This document shows positions 43,001-58,000 of a DNA stretch of 64,000 bases, one piece after another. This DNA comes from Chaunax sp. Z400 (lineage: Eukaryota; Chordata; Actinopteri; Lophiiformes; Chaunacidae), in NCBI GenBank assembly GCA_037577475.1, contig CM075202.1, positions 9,287,501-9,351,500 on the forward strand, in the 5' to 3' direction. How positions within the stretch are numbered: the first letter of the stretch is position 1; every line of letters starts with the position of its first letter. The position numbers and the translations under genes were made by a program. Below the pieces are notes generated by a model that was not told where the DNA came from, made no database searches, and saw nothing but the letters and a program-made list of their open reading frames with translations.

Positions 43001-46000
43001 TCTCAGCGTTCCCGATCAGCAGCTGGTGACCATTTTTAGAAACTGTTGCTGCATTGCCATGCATTTTTAATGGCTAAGGCCACCGTAGAAGGCTTTGTTC
43101 TGCACATGTGTGCAGTTACTCTACGCGTTCTGAATGTGGACCCAGGTCAGGAGCAGTTGTTTACAACTGGGCACTGTTTGGGTGATTTAGCATATATGTA
43201 AATTTTTACATTTGTACGCGAGCGTCTGTTTCCATTTGTGTTTGCACTTTGTTTTGTTTGCTAACAGTGATTTGGGTACTAATGTGATGTGACAGCGTTG
43301 GGCCTCAGACACTCTGACTGAATCCTTTTGAATAAGACCTATGGGCCTCAGATTCCCTGAGGTCTCCTTAATACTGGTTCCATGGCTCCTGAGCATCTCT
43401 GCAAAATTAATATGATGCTTAAAATAACTATGAATGGTCCAAAATAGAACAGATTCAAACAAACATTTTACATCCAACATTTTGTGCTTTTTGTCATGAA
43501 AATTATCATCCACCTTGGTCCTCTTATGCATGTATCGATTAAAACTGATATCTCTTGCCAATAATATATCACTTATACTATTCACATTCATTTTATGTGG
43601 TTAGTTGATGACATTTTTTTTTAAACATTTTCTCTGCATGTAAACAACAATAAGTTGAAAGAAACATGCTACTCTTTCATCTTTAAAGAACGTTGCAGGA
43701 AAAAAATATGTATTGCAGCTTTAATTAATCCAGCATAATATAGTATTAGCCAGTTCATAGTATTATCTTTTAATCCTTGTCTGTCTTAGTTCTTTGAGTC
43801 CAGAGGGCAAATAGATTAGTAGATTATTTGCATAACTTCATGCTCTCATATTGACATAAAGTGTGTCTAGAGAGCCGCCACCATTGCATCAGCAAATTGC
43901 ATATTTTACTGCATCTCGGTAAGGGTTGAAAGAGCAGATTGATCTAAAACCATATTAACAATGTGATGCAACTCAACAAAGACGGAGAGATATATTTTGT
44001 ATTTTTTTTTTTGGGTGTATCAGCCGTTATGGTCTGGCTACCTACCAAAGGCATCCTGGAGGAGCGATGAAATATGAGGGAGGTGGAAATAAGAGGAAAA
44101 GAAGATCAGACAGATGGGTGATGGAGATAAAAATGACTGAGATGGTACGGGCAAGTGAGGCGGAGGGGCGACAAAGGGGATTAGTGGCAGAGCAAAGAAG
44201 ATGCTCTTTCGTTTTCATGCTCTCACTACTTCCACACACAGAATATAGGCACTTTGCCTGACTCACAGTGAAGGAACAGGATACATCACGGCTTTTGTGC
44301 CCTCCACACCGCACAGCGGATTTCTATAAACGCACAAAACCATTCACAAGAAGGGACAATCCTCTTGACTTATGTAACTGCCTTTGTTGCTCTATGCACT
44401 CACTCCATAGTCCCCTCCCTCTGAAGACCTGTATATGGTGTGTGATGTGATTATGTGTGCGTCTCTCTTCCCCATGCTCTCTCTTCTTTCTTAACCTGTC
44501 TCTTATAATCCCTAACACTAGCAGAAATAAGGTAACGCAAACACGCACTGTGGTGTGGTTGCATTTGTCATAGGCAGACATTTTTATGATTCACGGATGG
44601 GCGTGTGAGTCATCAAAGAGCTGTTGTTAAATTAAATGCATGGTGTCTTCGCGTGAATGTGTGCTCTCTTTATTAATCCCATTATTTAGATAGAATTACT
44701 TCCTTTCTTGAGTCTTTAATTACTTAATCCAATCTAATTGGTCACCAGCATCAATCCATCCATTCTCTCTCTTTTCCGCTGTCATACTCCCTTGTGTGTG
44801 TATGCAGCCATCAGTGACCAGTCGATATCATTTCCACACTATTATGATATGCCAGTTTGATATTTTATAGTTTAAAGACAGATTTACTTTGTCTAATATT
44901 AACTCAGGTAATAATATTATATGTTTTCAGCCCATGTGTGAGGTCCTTATAATGAATGTGTCATCGTTAAAAAGTATGCTAATGACCCTCATACATTTAC
45001 ATCCATTTAAGTCCACTTGTCCTGGTCAGGTAGAGATCCTATTTCATTTACAAGGGGTAAATAGATTCATTAGAACATCTGTTTGTTCAGCCTCTTATCA
45101 TTAATACTGTTAAAGTCTGAAATAGATTAAAAATGCCCATCATCATCCAAGCCAAACTGCTCATTTTGAATGATATACAATAACTAGGTAACCATTTAAG
45201 AGGATGGAGATGCAATTTTCATCAACTATTAAACATTTTTGTTAAGTCGCTTCAAAAATGAAGATTTTTTATAATTTTCCGTTGATTAACTCATCAATCA
45301 ATCAAGCTCTACTCAATAGTTTCAGGGCAAGCATGGTATAGATTTTCATGATCCTCAGACAATCTTTTCCAATGATGATTACTTGACCTTTAGTCTTGTG
45401 TCATGGTCAAGTCAGATACATCCCTCTGACTAACATGCTGCTGCATAATGAGGTACTTTGAAAATAAGTGGCCTGATTTCCACGATGTTTGCTGTGGATG
45501 TTCAGGATGGAGAGAGAATAAATCCCCTAGTATCCCTATCAGTTCAAATTTTCTTTATGTGTTCACGGTTCTGTTCATGCTATTGTACATTGGGAGTCTT
45601 CGTAGGTGGACACGTTCTCGCATAAAAATATGGTGTGACGTACATTCTTTAATGTTGAGCCATGCATGCGATCGTTTTCAACAGAACATATGCCTGTTTG
45701 AGAGTCATGCTCCAAAGGGAAGAAGACATTTTCATTTCAATGACCCCTTAACCCTCCTTCCAGTGCAAGGCTCAGAAGACATCTTGTACATTATTTGCCT
45801 CACACGTCGCTCTGACAACGGCATGATGTTCGTTCCGGCGCCTTTTGAAATACATTTAATTTATTCGTGTTTTTTAATTCGCATCAAAATGACTGAAACA
45901 TGTTTTTTTCTAAAACTGGTAGTTTGCAGAACAGCATTTTGCTGGAGGACGGCAGCTGCCAACAGGGCAGGTGCTTGAACTTTGTTGTCCAGTTGAAGGC

Positions 46001-49000
46001 AATCTTCCTTACTGACTAAGCCGCCGCCCACTGCCCATAGTGTGCATGAGTGTTTCCGAGGTCAGAAAGAAAATGCAGATGCTTCGCAAACTGTGTTTAT
46101 GTGTGTGTGTGTGCTAGTTCAATGGCAGCCTCCTGTTCAGTGCTGGGGATACTTGGCCTTCTGTCGTGCATTAATCAAAAATCAGAGGACAGCACTCTGA
46201 TTAATATTTTATACGCTGCATGACACTTTTGGCAAGATGTCCATCTCAAGTGTGCTATTGGCATAATGACAACCATACGATGTACCAACAGTGTGTCTAA
46301 TTAGTCCTAAAGCAGACACAACAAAATTCATGCCAGCTGTATAGATAACTCAATTTGTCAGTCTGGATAAATCTATAGATGCTGGTGTTGTAGTTCTGTT
46401 TCTTATCAGTATGCGTAGAGATACCTGGAATCAGCTATATTTTTTAGTCTGTGCCAGGTCTGTCTCTCTTTCCTTTGACCTCTAACTAGTCAAAGATTCC
46501 ATCTGACTTCTTGTGTGTATCGTGACCTAAATGACGCAAATTCATCCTAATTCTGCCCTGAGCGGTTCTAGAAAAACAGGATCAATCCTGTTTCTCCATC
46601 TTAATGTGTTTCTCTGCAGCATTTTTTTGTTGTTGTTGTTTAACAGTGGGTCTTACACACACACACACACACACACACCAGTGTCTGAGATGTGAGTACA
46701 CAGTCATTCAAGTGTTACTGCACGGCTGGCGATATACTGGCTCTTGCAGCGCTGGCATCTTACGGGTACCTGTCCTTGAAAGTAGAACCTTCGCTCTGTG
46801 TTCTTTGGCACATCGAAAATTTTTAGAGGCCAACAGTGGCTAATCTCCCGTGGTCCTACCTTTTGAACAGATTTGTTTAATATCGGTGCCAGAGGGCGCT
46901 TGTGTGAGAGCGTTTGTGTCCGAAGGGAGACGGCAGGAGGAACACAGACGTACACAGTGCAGTTCACTTTGACTGCTTTGAGATGGTGTTTGGCATTGGG
47001 GTGAGGATAGCTCCAGGAACAGGTTTAATGGCTGTGTTGGTTTGTAATAATGATTTTAGCTCCGTAAATGATTACTGTCTGACTAAATGTGCCGTGCAGG
47101 ACCATAGGGTATAGGGCACTACTTGTATTGCACTGTTATAGCAAAGATTAGATGAACAGTGTTGGGTATTTTTGTGAGAAACATCCTTAGTCCGGAGGCA
47201 TTTCATTACCACTACCTCATGATCTCACCATGTGAATGTGTTAAAAGCTTAATTTGGCCTTAAGTTACATTCTAGTCAAACATTGTATTCCCTCCCACTT
47301 TGAGAGAGTAGTACATAAAACCATCTAAATGCATATTCTGACCCCCATTCGCCACATGCATTATTCATTGACAGGAAGAAACACAAGTCCTGCAGTTGTT
47401 TTTCTTTTCCTCCACTTTTCCTCTCTTTTCTTTCTATGTAAGCCAAGGCATGGTCTCCTTAAATTGTTCTCCCTCTTGTCATTTTTTAAATGTCCACTTG
47501 AGTTTCGTCTTTGAAACTGTTACATTTAATGCTTTTATGCCTCCATGGGAGGCAATTTTCTTTCGGATTGTGTCGTCCGTCCGCCCGTCCCTATCTCATG
47601 AATGTGATACCTCAGGACCGCCGTGAGGGAATTTCTTCAAATTCGGTTGAAGTGCTCTTCACTGTGACACCAAAATGTTCTTCAGAAGCCATTATTCAAT
47701 ACCATAAGTCGTGAGCAGAAAGGGGCGTTGTGACCACATTTCACATTTGTTCGGATCCTGAACTGGTGACACTAATCTTGAAACTGCGGTGATTGTATAG
47801 ATCTTCCGTGCTGCTCGGCTGAAGATGTGTATGAAGAATTTATTGCTTCTTTCGTCTTGTAAACTGCAACTTGACTGCTGCTCGGTGGCATACAAATGTG
47901 AGGCGGTAATTGTAGTCTCTCCTTCTTTTTTTTTTATTCCTCCTCCTTAGCATCATGGTGTCTTTTGTCTTAGTCCTTGAATCTCTCAGTCATGTACGCT
48001 ATAGACATTGATTGACATTGGGTGAAAGATGAAAGCCTTGCAAGTCAGACGCTATTATTACATTTACATTGTACATGTCATAAAAGCATTTCATTTGGAC
48101 TTGCCCTTTAAATGCCTCTTCACTCTACCTACCCACTATATCCAATTACAAGCATGTGCCATTGTAAAACATTGTTTACATGGTAAAATTGATCAGATGT
48201 CCAGGAGAGTACTGTACCTGCTCCTCTCCCTGTCCCTGCTGGCATTAAATACCGCGTTGTTTGGACTAACTGATAGTCAGTTTATGGATCTATTTTCATC
48301 GTTACATTTGTTCAATATGTGCAATCCAATGACGGTGGATTGAATGTGTGAGGCGACCTGGTGGGGCCATGCAGGGAATACGTTTCACCTATATCATAGA
48401 TTTTGCTTGTAAGAAATTCAAATATATACAGATGAATAGTCTTGAAAATCTAAAAAATAAACTGAGAATCCTTTTATTTTTATTGATTATTTGTTGTAGT
48501 AAAAAGGGGTTTTATTGAAAAGAGAAACCATATTGCAGTATTAGTGAATAGTTGATAAAGAGTGCAATTGTCAGACTTGGATGAGTTTCTTACTAAATAT
48601 AACTAGATATCAAGATGATTAATTCTTTGCTCAAGTTATCAGCGACTTTTCTCGTCCTCTTGAGAACAGCCACATAACGTGATTTTTTTTTTTTTTAAAT
48701 TGGACGCAAGTCAAAAAACACAGGACTTGACTTAAAAAAACGTCGTCTTTACTTGCCAAAAAAACAAACAGGTGTGGTGCACTGGGGAGCAACATCAGGC
48801 AAAAAAAATCTAGAGGAGGAGACGATGGTAGAGCAATCTATCAAAAATACTAGGAACAGCTACAACAAACTGGTACAGAATGGAAGGAAAACACACATGC
48901 TTTGTCCCAAATCACTTACTTCCATACTCAACCTGACCTGATCAGTATAGGCTACTGCATGTGAATATGCCAACGGAAATGACTTGGGATTTGGGACACA

Positions 49001-52000
49001 GAAATTGACTTAAGAGTGATGGAACGAGGGAAAATGAGACCCAGGTGTCACCAATCGGGGCGGGGCAGCCAATCAAAAATAGAGGAAAAACACCCATGGA
49101 GCAGGAGGTCTGAAAACACAAGAATGTGTGACATAATAAAACGGAAAACATCGAACAAAGAATAACTAAACTAGAAACATGACCTAGGATGCTTGGTGTG
49201 GTTGTACTTTTATCACAATTCATGCTGCAGCTGGCTAAGCGGGGTTAAGAGTGCTAATGTGTTAGCAGCACATTGAGTCAGTATCCTTGCAGTCTTCCTT
49301 GGTCAGGACTGATGTTTCATACATAGTCACACTGTACCCTGCTGATTATGTCCACTATGTGTTATGTGCACATAATAATTAAGAAAATACACAAACCCCA
49401 TGTGAATCCAAACAGATGATCTACTACAGTTTGGTTTTAGATCCTGTGATTTCCTGTGAAAAAAACAACACATCCACGGCTACTTCTAATTGCTTGAGAT
49501 TCCTTATATCAGAACCAATTTAAAACTGGCCTAAAATACACTAAAATCACCTGTTAAGCAGACATTGCTGTCACTTTTCTCTTGCAGAAGCATTTTTTTT
49601 GCCTCCCTGTTGTGTTTAGCTTCATCCCCAGCTGGTGCATAATCCTGTAACTGGCTTTGCATTGCTATCACAATAGCAGAACTAAGAATTTCTGTTTAGA
49701 TGCTGTTAGTCACACCGATGTAAATGGGACTATTTAACAGTTTCACTGTTGCGGCAGCATTGCTAAAAGTCCCATGTGTCTGATCCAAAAGGGTGGAGAA
49801 ATGTCCTGGTTGTCATATGATCTTAATACACTTGCATTATGTTTTCTATTCACACAGTATCCCCGCCTCTGTCTCATTTAGTCCTCTTTCTCTTCCGTCA
49901 TCCTGTTGTGTTCCATTTCATCTCCTCCTCCCCCTTTCTTCTACATTTCTCATTTTCTCCGCCGTGCAGTGTATGCTTCTGCAGGAGCGTTTGGCCACAA
50001 GCTGCTCTGCTGACTCAACATTTGTTTCCTCGTAGTTTACCCCTTCACTCCCTCTTGCTTCCATTCAATCTCATCCTCTCTCCCTCTTCATCTCCCTCTC
50101 GCTCCCTCCCCTCCTCTTTCCCAACTTCAATCCCTACAGCCAGCAAATTTCCAAACCTCTTGCCCCGCGCTTATGTTCTGTCCCTTATCCCTCCCTCCCT
50201 GCCTCCTTGCTTCTTTCTCATCTCTTCTTCTTTTTTTTTGACACTACGAGGTTTTTGCTTCGTAGTGGCTGTACAGAAGTTCGGTGCGAAGTTGTCCTGC
50301 TAAAATTAGATGATGTCCTGGGATATTAACACCTTAGTACTGGGCTGAACTGGCCATGCTCCAGAAACCAACAGTCCACATTATCCCTACAGCCTGTGGG
50401 GTTTACAATTTGAACTGTGTATCACCGCTGGGGCTGCCTCGTCTGTGCTGGTTCAGGCCGAAGCCGGTTTATAGACAGTATTTCTTAACAGAGCCGTGCG
50501 TATTACAACTGACTGCATCACCCTTTGTGTTTCAGCATTGTGCTTCTCTGTGATCTTCACGGGTCAGTGACCTCACGAGCTCAAGAAGATGCTGGCTCGT
50601 CTGTTTGATATTTTCTCTTCGATAAACTAGTCCAAAATCAGCATTCAGGCATTAATATTAGTATCAGTCATTAAGATCACACATGTCTGTTGTTAATATC
50701 CGATTTTGTTGACCTGTGAAACCTGACAGACCTAATTTTTGCAGCATCGCTCTGCTCCTAATCACCCATCTACTTGTAAGCTCCAAGAACAGGCCTCATT
50801 TCTCGAGTGAATTTGGATCGCTGCAATGTCAAACTGTGCACCTTAGCAAATGACCATTGTCAAGAATGTCATGTAGATGAATCTCGGGTGTTATAATAGA
50901 TGTGTATGTGTGTGTCCGTGCACGTATTGAGGTGTGGGGGTGTGGAAGCTGAGGCAGCTACAAATGCTCAGCCTCCCCATCGCAGTTTAATTGTTTGCCT
51001 GCATAATAAATCAAATGTGTCAAGGGAGATTATTTATACAAGGACTGTGTTAAACAAATAAATCACCAGTTCGCTCCACTCTAAGATTTTCTTGGTGCTT
51101 GTAGCTGTGTGGTTGCATTCTGTTTTTTTGTTTTTTTTGTTTTTTTGCTTGTGTTGCAGTATGATTGCATGACAACACTCTTACACCACGTGTGACTCTG
51201 ATATTCATGAGGGAGCGAGAATCTCACAACTCCCTCACGCTCTCTGTCATTGATGCATTTGGTGCTGGTAGAATGCTTCAGCAGAGGGAGGGGAGAGGAA
51301 ACCAAATTAACACAAAGACATCTTGGAGTCCCTTTAGAGCTCCAATGTGTGAATCTATAAATGTTAGAAGATGAAGACCTGCGTCCAGAGAGCTTTTGAA
51401 GCTTGCATTGTGTATCAGCACCTTGGTAGGATACTAGTCTTTGTTCCTGCTGTTGCTAAGCGACAGCTGAAAACCTTTGTAAAGCACGTTTTTGCTCAAG
51501 TTGTGGCGTTTTCAAATTTCACTTACCATTGTGTTGCTCAGCGGAAAAGCTGGCCTACACTGACCCTCTCTGTCCAGAGCATGTTCTTGTTTTTCATCTA
51601 AACCAATAAAACCATGTCGGCGTTGTAAAAGGGACCCCTGTTTGACACACAGGATATGCCTTCATTCCTACAGGGCTGTAAAGACAGAAAAACATGGAGC
51701 ACTGTTGATCCGAGGCAGGACATTTCCAAATGTAAATTTGTGCCAAAACAAAAAGTATCATGGTTATTAATTAACCAATGCATTAAAAAAGCATTTAGAA
51801 CATATTCGTCCCTTTTTAAATTATGCATTTCAAAAAAGCTATTATTAAAAATAAATAAATAAAAACATCATCAAATGTGCCAAGTCAGGATGGAGCTCAA
51901 AAAGGCTGACTTAAGGAAGGCAGAGCTAAGTGGTAATAACGGGTAATATCTGAGTGCTGGCCACAGCACAGGGCTGGATCATAGCCTGAACAAATGGAGA

Positions 52001-55000
52001 TGCAGCTCCCTCAGCAGCCTTTAAATTTGATGTAAACAGCCGCAGGCAGACGCAAGGAGGCCAGGAGATGAGTGACAAGGGAACGATCAGGCAGGTTGAG
52101 GTCAAAGTGGGCTGCGGCATTATGGATGATTTGTAGGATAACACCTCCGAATGGGAGCTGAGTAATATATGGAGAAGCATCTGAGCATGCTTTGTCGCTG
52201 TGGCGGGGGTCTTTTCAAGATTGCTGCTTCTCCAGGCTTATTACCATCCTGTTTCCTTCCTTTAGATTTGTGGAGGCATTCTAAATTCTGCACTCTTGCT
52301 CCCATTCGCTTCATTTATTTGACTTCCTTCCTGTCTTTCATTTGAGTGAATACTATTTACGTTTTGTCTCCTTTCTGTTCCTTGTCTTTTCCGCCTCCTT
52401 ACTCCCATCTCCTCATTGCTGTCTTTGGGTCCAGTGCAGCCTGTTCCCCTCTCTCACACGCCTCCCTCCTTGGCAAAGTGATGTATGTGTGACTAGCTTT
52501 GACGTCACTTCAGGCCCGACGTCATAGCAACTCAGTGCTCCCAGTCGTGCTCTTTCTGTTTTTTCTCTCTCAGTACCTCTCACTCATTCCTTCCCCTCTT
52601 TATCCTCCATGAATCAGCCCTCTCTTCTTCTATTTTCTGTTTCTTCCTCAGTGGTATCTCCTCTGTTTAACCGTTACCCCATCTCCACATTCATTTTTTG
52701 ATCTTGTCACTCATTCTAATTTTTTTTAAAATGCACTCATGCTTCTCTTCTTGGTCCAGCCGCCTCCTTGTTTTCATCCTTCTGCATCCTCTCCTCCATT
52801 TTTCTATTTGTTCCTCTCTCACAGGCAGACAAATACAGAGAAGCATGATATGTTTGAGGTAAGCAGACAAACAGCAAGCCATCCCTCCTCTCATGTGAAA
52901 TAGGGCTCATCCCTATTTAATTACACTTATCAAGATCGACTATTCCTGGATAACATGGTTTCATAAAACCTCTTTCCCGTTCCATCCAGCCAATTCTCTC
53001 TATGAAAACTTTGCCAGATGCCCAGTGACTCACCATAGTTTGGAAAGATGCCTGTGGCTTTAACAACAATAAATATACAACCTCAATTCCAGAAAGATTG
53101 GACACTTTATAAATCATAAACATTAAAACACATTTAGGGATTTCTCTATCTTCCACCCATGATATCATTAAAGATTCAGATAATCTCTGCATGTAGGGGC
53201 AAGGTTGAAACAGTGTTGAAATCCCATGACCTTCTATTTCTCAGGCTGCATTGCATCAAAAAAACTATTGTATAAAGGATATTATTACATGGGCTCATGA
53301 ACACTTCAGAATATTATTGTATGTAAACACTGTCACTGCATCTAAAAAATGCAAATAAAGACTAAAGATACATTTAGCTGTTAATTTTCCATCCTTATCT
53401 CTCGTTCCAGTGTTGTTTCTTTTCCATCCCAAGCCTGTTTTTGCACAAGTTTGCCATTCACGAGAATGTGAAGCAAAAGCCGCGAATCAGCACCATCCAA
53501 AAACTGCTGCAGACTTCTCAGGGCCCAAGATATTTGGAGATGGACTGACGCAAAGTAGAAAAGTGTGGTGTGGATTGACGAGACCAGGATTCAGTTTTAT
53601 AAAATCATGAGCATTGTGTCCTCCAGGTTAGAGAAGACCATTCAGAGTGTTGCGAGTGCAGAGTTAAAAAACCAGCATGGGTGATGGTAAGAGGGTGTGT
53701 TATTGCCCATTACCCAGTAACTTGTACATCTGGGTAGGCAACTTTAATGCTGAAGTGTACAATCAGGATTTGGAACAACATATGCTGCCATTTCAATCAG
53801 AGACTAGTGGTTGAAGTAAATGATCATTTTTATTACATCAAATGATATGAGATAATTAGTATGTCAGAAAGTCTTTGGTGCTTAGACCCTTCAGGGAGAT
53901 TTAGCAGCAGTCTTTCGTGAGCAGCAGCAAGATATATATCCCCCTTGGAGTCCAGACACTGGTGGTGGTGGCGGCTGATGACCCTGGTGAAGCTGATGAA
54001 TGATGAAGTGGGTGAATCTTTGAAGACTGGGTGGTGATGGGGATGTTGAGGGTGCGCAAAACGACAGCATGAAAGAACTAGAGGAACGGAGACAGTCAAA
54101 TTTAAAAGAATGATTCAGTCTTTATTTACATTTTGCACAGCTTCCCAAATTATTTGGAATTGCGGTGTGAGTGGAAGTGTATAATAGTGACTTTTCAGTC
54201 AACTTTGAATTCCAGAATAGCTTTCATTGGAATTGACAAGACATGAAGCTGACCCACTTTCTGCTTTCGCTCCATCTTCCTCTGTTTTCCTGTCTTCTTG
54301 TCTCGCTCCTGTCGCTGCCTCCTGTCAGTATGTCTACTTTTCGGTCAGTGCTGAATGGTGAGAGGGCAGAGAAAGACACCTTGCTTTGTTAAAATGAAAT
54401 CAGGAATGCTCTTGTCAGTAACTTCGACACATCTACTGAGCATGTCCCATGTGGGTGGAGCAGAGGCACTGTTGAGTAACTTCAGGTCATGTTTGTTGAA
54501 TCCCTGGAAAAAATGTGACATTGGCAACTGAGATGTCGAGGAAGTTTTCTTGTAAAGTGATGCATGTCATTAAAAGATTCAGGAAAGGTCATTTACAGAT
54601 ATTTGTGAATTTGTATTTGGCATTCTGGCTCTTGTAGTGCTCAGAAGACCCGGATGGAATATTTTTGTTCACCAGATCCACGTAACTTGTCAATAACAGT
54701 GTGACCAGGAATGTGACATCTTTCTATATTAATTCCAAACATTGTTGTTTCCCTGGATAACAGTACAGAGTATTAAATTAATCACTTCCTCTGCACATGA
54801 GCATTTTTCCAGGTGTATCAACACATTTTCTCCTCAGGAAATATTACGAAATGTACAATGAATTACATCCTGGCAAATGCATCTTGCATTTAGTTCAAGG
54901 TTCTAAAAGAAAGGGTTATGTTCATAATCAGCACTGTGAGCCTTTTACTGTTTTTCTTTCTTAAATCCAGGCAAATATTGTAAATGTTGTTCTACCATGT

Positions 55001-58000
55001 CAAAAGCCAATGATGTAAAAACAACCAACAGAAATTGAAGTCATGTAATTTCCCACCCTGGCGTGAAATCGAGGCAAATACGTGCCTGGCCAGAGGAAAC
55101 ATTTATTCTATAGGAAGCACATTGCCCTGTGCTGCAGGTTTACAGCAACAGATGTTAAGGCTTTCATGCACTGCGTTAGGATTGAATTACATCAGATATT
55201 GAAAGCAGCAGAAAGGGCATTTAAATAAATAACAGAAACGGACTTACTGGAATGATCCTTAATCTGGTCACGCTGTATAATCAACAGTCATTATTTGCCC
55301 AAATTTAAAAGGTGCATGAAGCAAAGGGGTTTTGTTTTGTTAACCATTCTGCACATAAAGGTGTTTCTCAATTAGAATATAAACGTAAAGGAACACAGAG
55401 CAGGCCTGTCCTAAGTTACTTGTAGTGAAATTAACGGTGCTTTCACACCTACCTCATTTGGTCTGGACTTTCAGACTTTTCAGTTTGATCCAGACCAAAA
55501 TTGCAGGTGTGAAACTTCACCCAGACCAACGTCCAGATCAAAGACTTGGTCTTTGGTCCAACAAAAAGAGGTGGTCTCATTCCGGATCAAACTGAGTCAC
55601 GGTTCGGTTCGTTTACAGTGTGAAAGCACTTTTTTGGATGGTTTCAACTTTTGGACCAATTACAGGAAGTTACAGCAGATCAAAAGTCAACTGGTGAAAA
55701 CAAATTTTCTTTGAGGATGAGAGAGAGAAGATGTGGGAGGACAGGACAGCAATGACACCTGAATGTAAAGAGACTGTGGTAGCGGTATGTAAAGGTGAGT
55801 GATGCCATCAATAATAGTGGTGCGTCTACAAATAAGGACAATTTTCCTTTTTATGATGACCTGAACAAAGCTCTGGGTAATCAATCAAGTATAGGGAGAC
55901 GCAGCCCACGTAGATGATGACTACAGGTCGTGGGTATGTCATGAAAGGTTCTTTGGTGCATTTGGTAAATCGCAATGTGAAACCAACACTAATCGGAAAA
56001 ACCCGAACCTTGGTTCAGACCTTGGTCTGGACTTTCAGGTGTGAAAGCGCCCCTTAGTCCATAACCAAAGCACACCTCTTTAAGCATTGAACAGAAGTCT
56101 TCTCCCATTGGATTTAATGTCTTGTTGGGGCCTGCTGCATTTGTATCGTAATTATTATGGCAATATTAACTTGAACCTCAACGAAAGCCATTTTTCCCTC
56201 TTTGATTAGTTGAATTTGTTTTGCACAATGTTATTTATGACCACGGCTGTGTCAGTGGGTGTGAGCGCGTCATAATGTGCTTGTGGGATTTATGCCTTTC
56301 CATAAAAGCACAACCTTAAATCCCTCCTCGCTGTCTGAGACCCTGGAAGATTTTGTTGCCAGGCAACATAAGGAAAGAGTTTTCAATTAGTTTGTTTTGA
56401 GTTAGATAGACTGTTCTGTCATGGGGTCCAAGCCATGCTGACTAACCTCATACATTTACCGTTGCATAAATGAAGTTCATACAAACAAATGATGCTCAAC
56501 AGCTTTCCAGACAGAGCTGAAACACAAACCATGCAAACATTTTGTTGTAAGTTCAAGCTAACCCAATCTTTAATTTAGTAAGCATTCATTACCTCACTGC
56601 AGACCAATTTCTCCACAGTTTATGAAGACGAATAGTCAGATCCTTTGATTACCTTTACGTAAGCAGTAATGCAACTGGCACTTCAAGGTGGTAGACTTTT
56701 TCTTATGTTTTGGCACACAACAACAGTGCAGGAGCCACTTTCTTTCGCACTTTGTCCCTTCTTAGCTTTGAAATAATTAAAAACAACAAAATTTCTATTA
56801 ATGAAGTGAAGATAATTGTTTATTGCAGCAGATGATATGATAATTAGTCCGTCAGAAAATCTTTGGCACTAAGACTCCTCAGGGATATTGTGAAACAAGG
56901 GCATCTGCCTTGAGCAGCACCAAGATATGTATATCCTCCAATGGAGTCCCGACACTTGTGGTGATGGTGGCTGATGACTCTGCTGAGGTTCAGAAAGAAT
57001 CATATTTAACTAGAAGAATTTTGTCCTGGGCAAAGATGCCTCTGCTTCTGGAAAAAAAGCCTGAAACCTAAGTTTAAACTTGCCTAAAAATGTAAAAATA
57101 ACCAAACTGCAGAAACCATTTATGAGATGTACAAAGAATGGCCCTTAAGTACGGAAATATGGACGGACAAGTGTAAACCCCATATGCCCCCTTCAGAAGG
57201 GGATGATAAAAATATATTGATAATGAAGGTGCGAGATCAGCTGATATCTTAATTGACAGCTCCAAACAATCACAATCAAGACTGATCATGCATGAATGAT
57301 GTGAATGACGGGATGGTATGAGAATGAACTATGGCGCAAGTGTGGAAAGTCATAGACTTCCTGACTGAAATTCCGGCATGGAGCTTCATTAAATCTTTTA
57401 GACATGGCTTACATTATGATCCTCATTAAATGAAATGATTTAAGCTTGCTCTCCCGTACTTGCAAATTTTGACCTACATGAATGTCAGTGTTCCTCTCCA
57501 TGTCTGTAACAGCTTTGCCAGTAGCAGTGTCCTCGATGATCATACTAGTTCATACCAGGTCAAGTGTAGAGGCCATTGGGTTTCTCTGTCCTCAACCTCC
57601 GGCTGTGACAGTTATCTGGTGTGTGTTGATGAGCTTTTTTTTGCCTCTTTTTTTTATGGTCAAAGTCCTTGGTGTTTTTTTTATTTTCTTGCAGTGAACC
57701 AAACACTAATCTTTGCATCTTCTGTGTAGCATTGGCCATCTGCTACTCTGCATTTTTCACTTTGTTTGAGGCTCTTCTTTTTTGAATCTCCCTGTAAGGT
57801 CCTTATTTGATACTTGGAAAAGTTACTTGTTTTCAAAGTGTAGATGAGCCTGTTTGATTTTCCCACGTGTAGATCTGTTTAGCCTCCTGTGAAAATGTGA
57901 TGACATTTCTGAACAGAAAGGCATTCTGAATGAAAACAAGAAGCTCTTTTCCAAGGCTGAAGTTGTGGGAATAATAGTATAATATAGTAGTAATAGTTTC

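Noticed and set aside
45448..45978. 176-codon open frame in stxbp5 intron 2
   Set aside because: No known family, irregular composition, no splice context. Probably chance.
49839..50303. 154-codon Ser/Leu/Phe/Pro-rich frame
   Set aside because: Produced by a pyrimidine-rich low-complexity zone. No domain.
57460..57729. Two overlapping frames of 71-89 codons
   Set aside because: AT- and T-rich intron sequence, hydrophobic by composition, no family.
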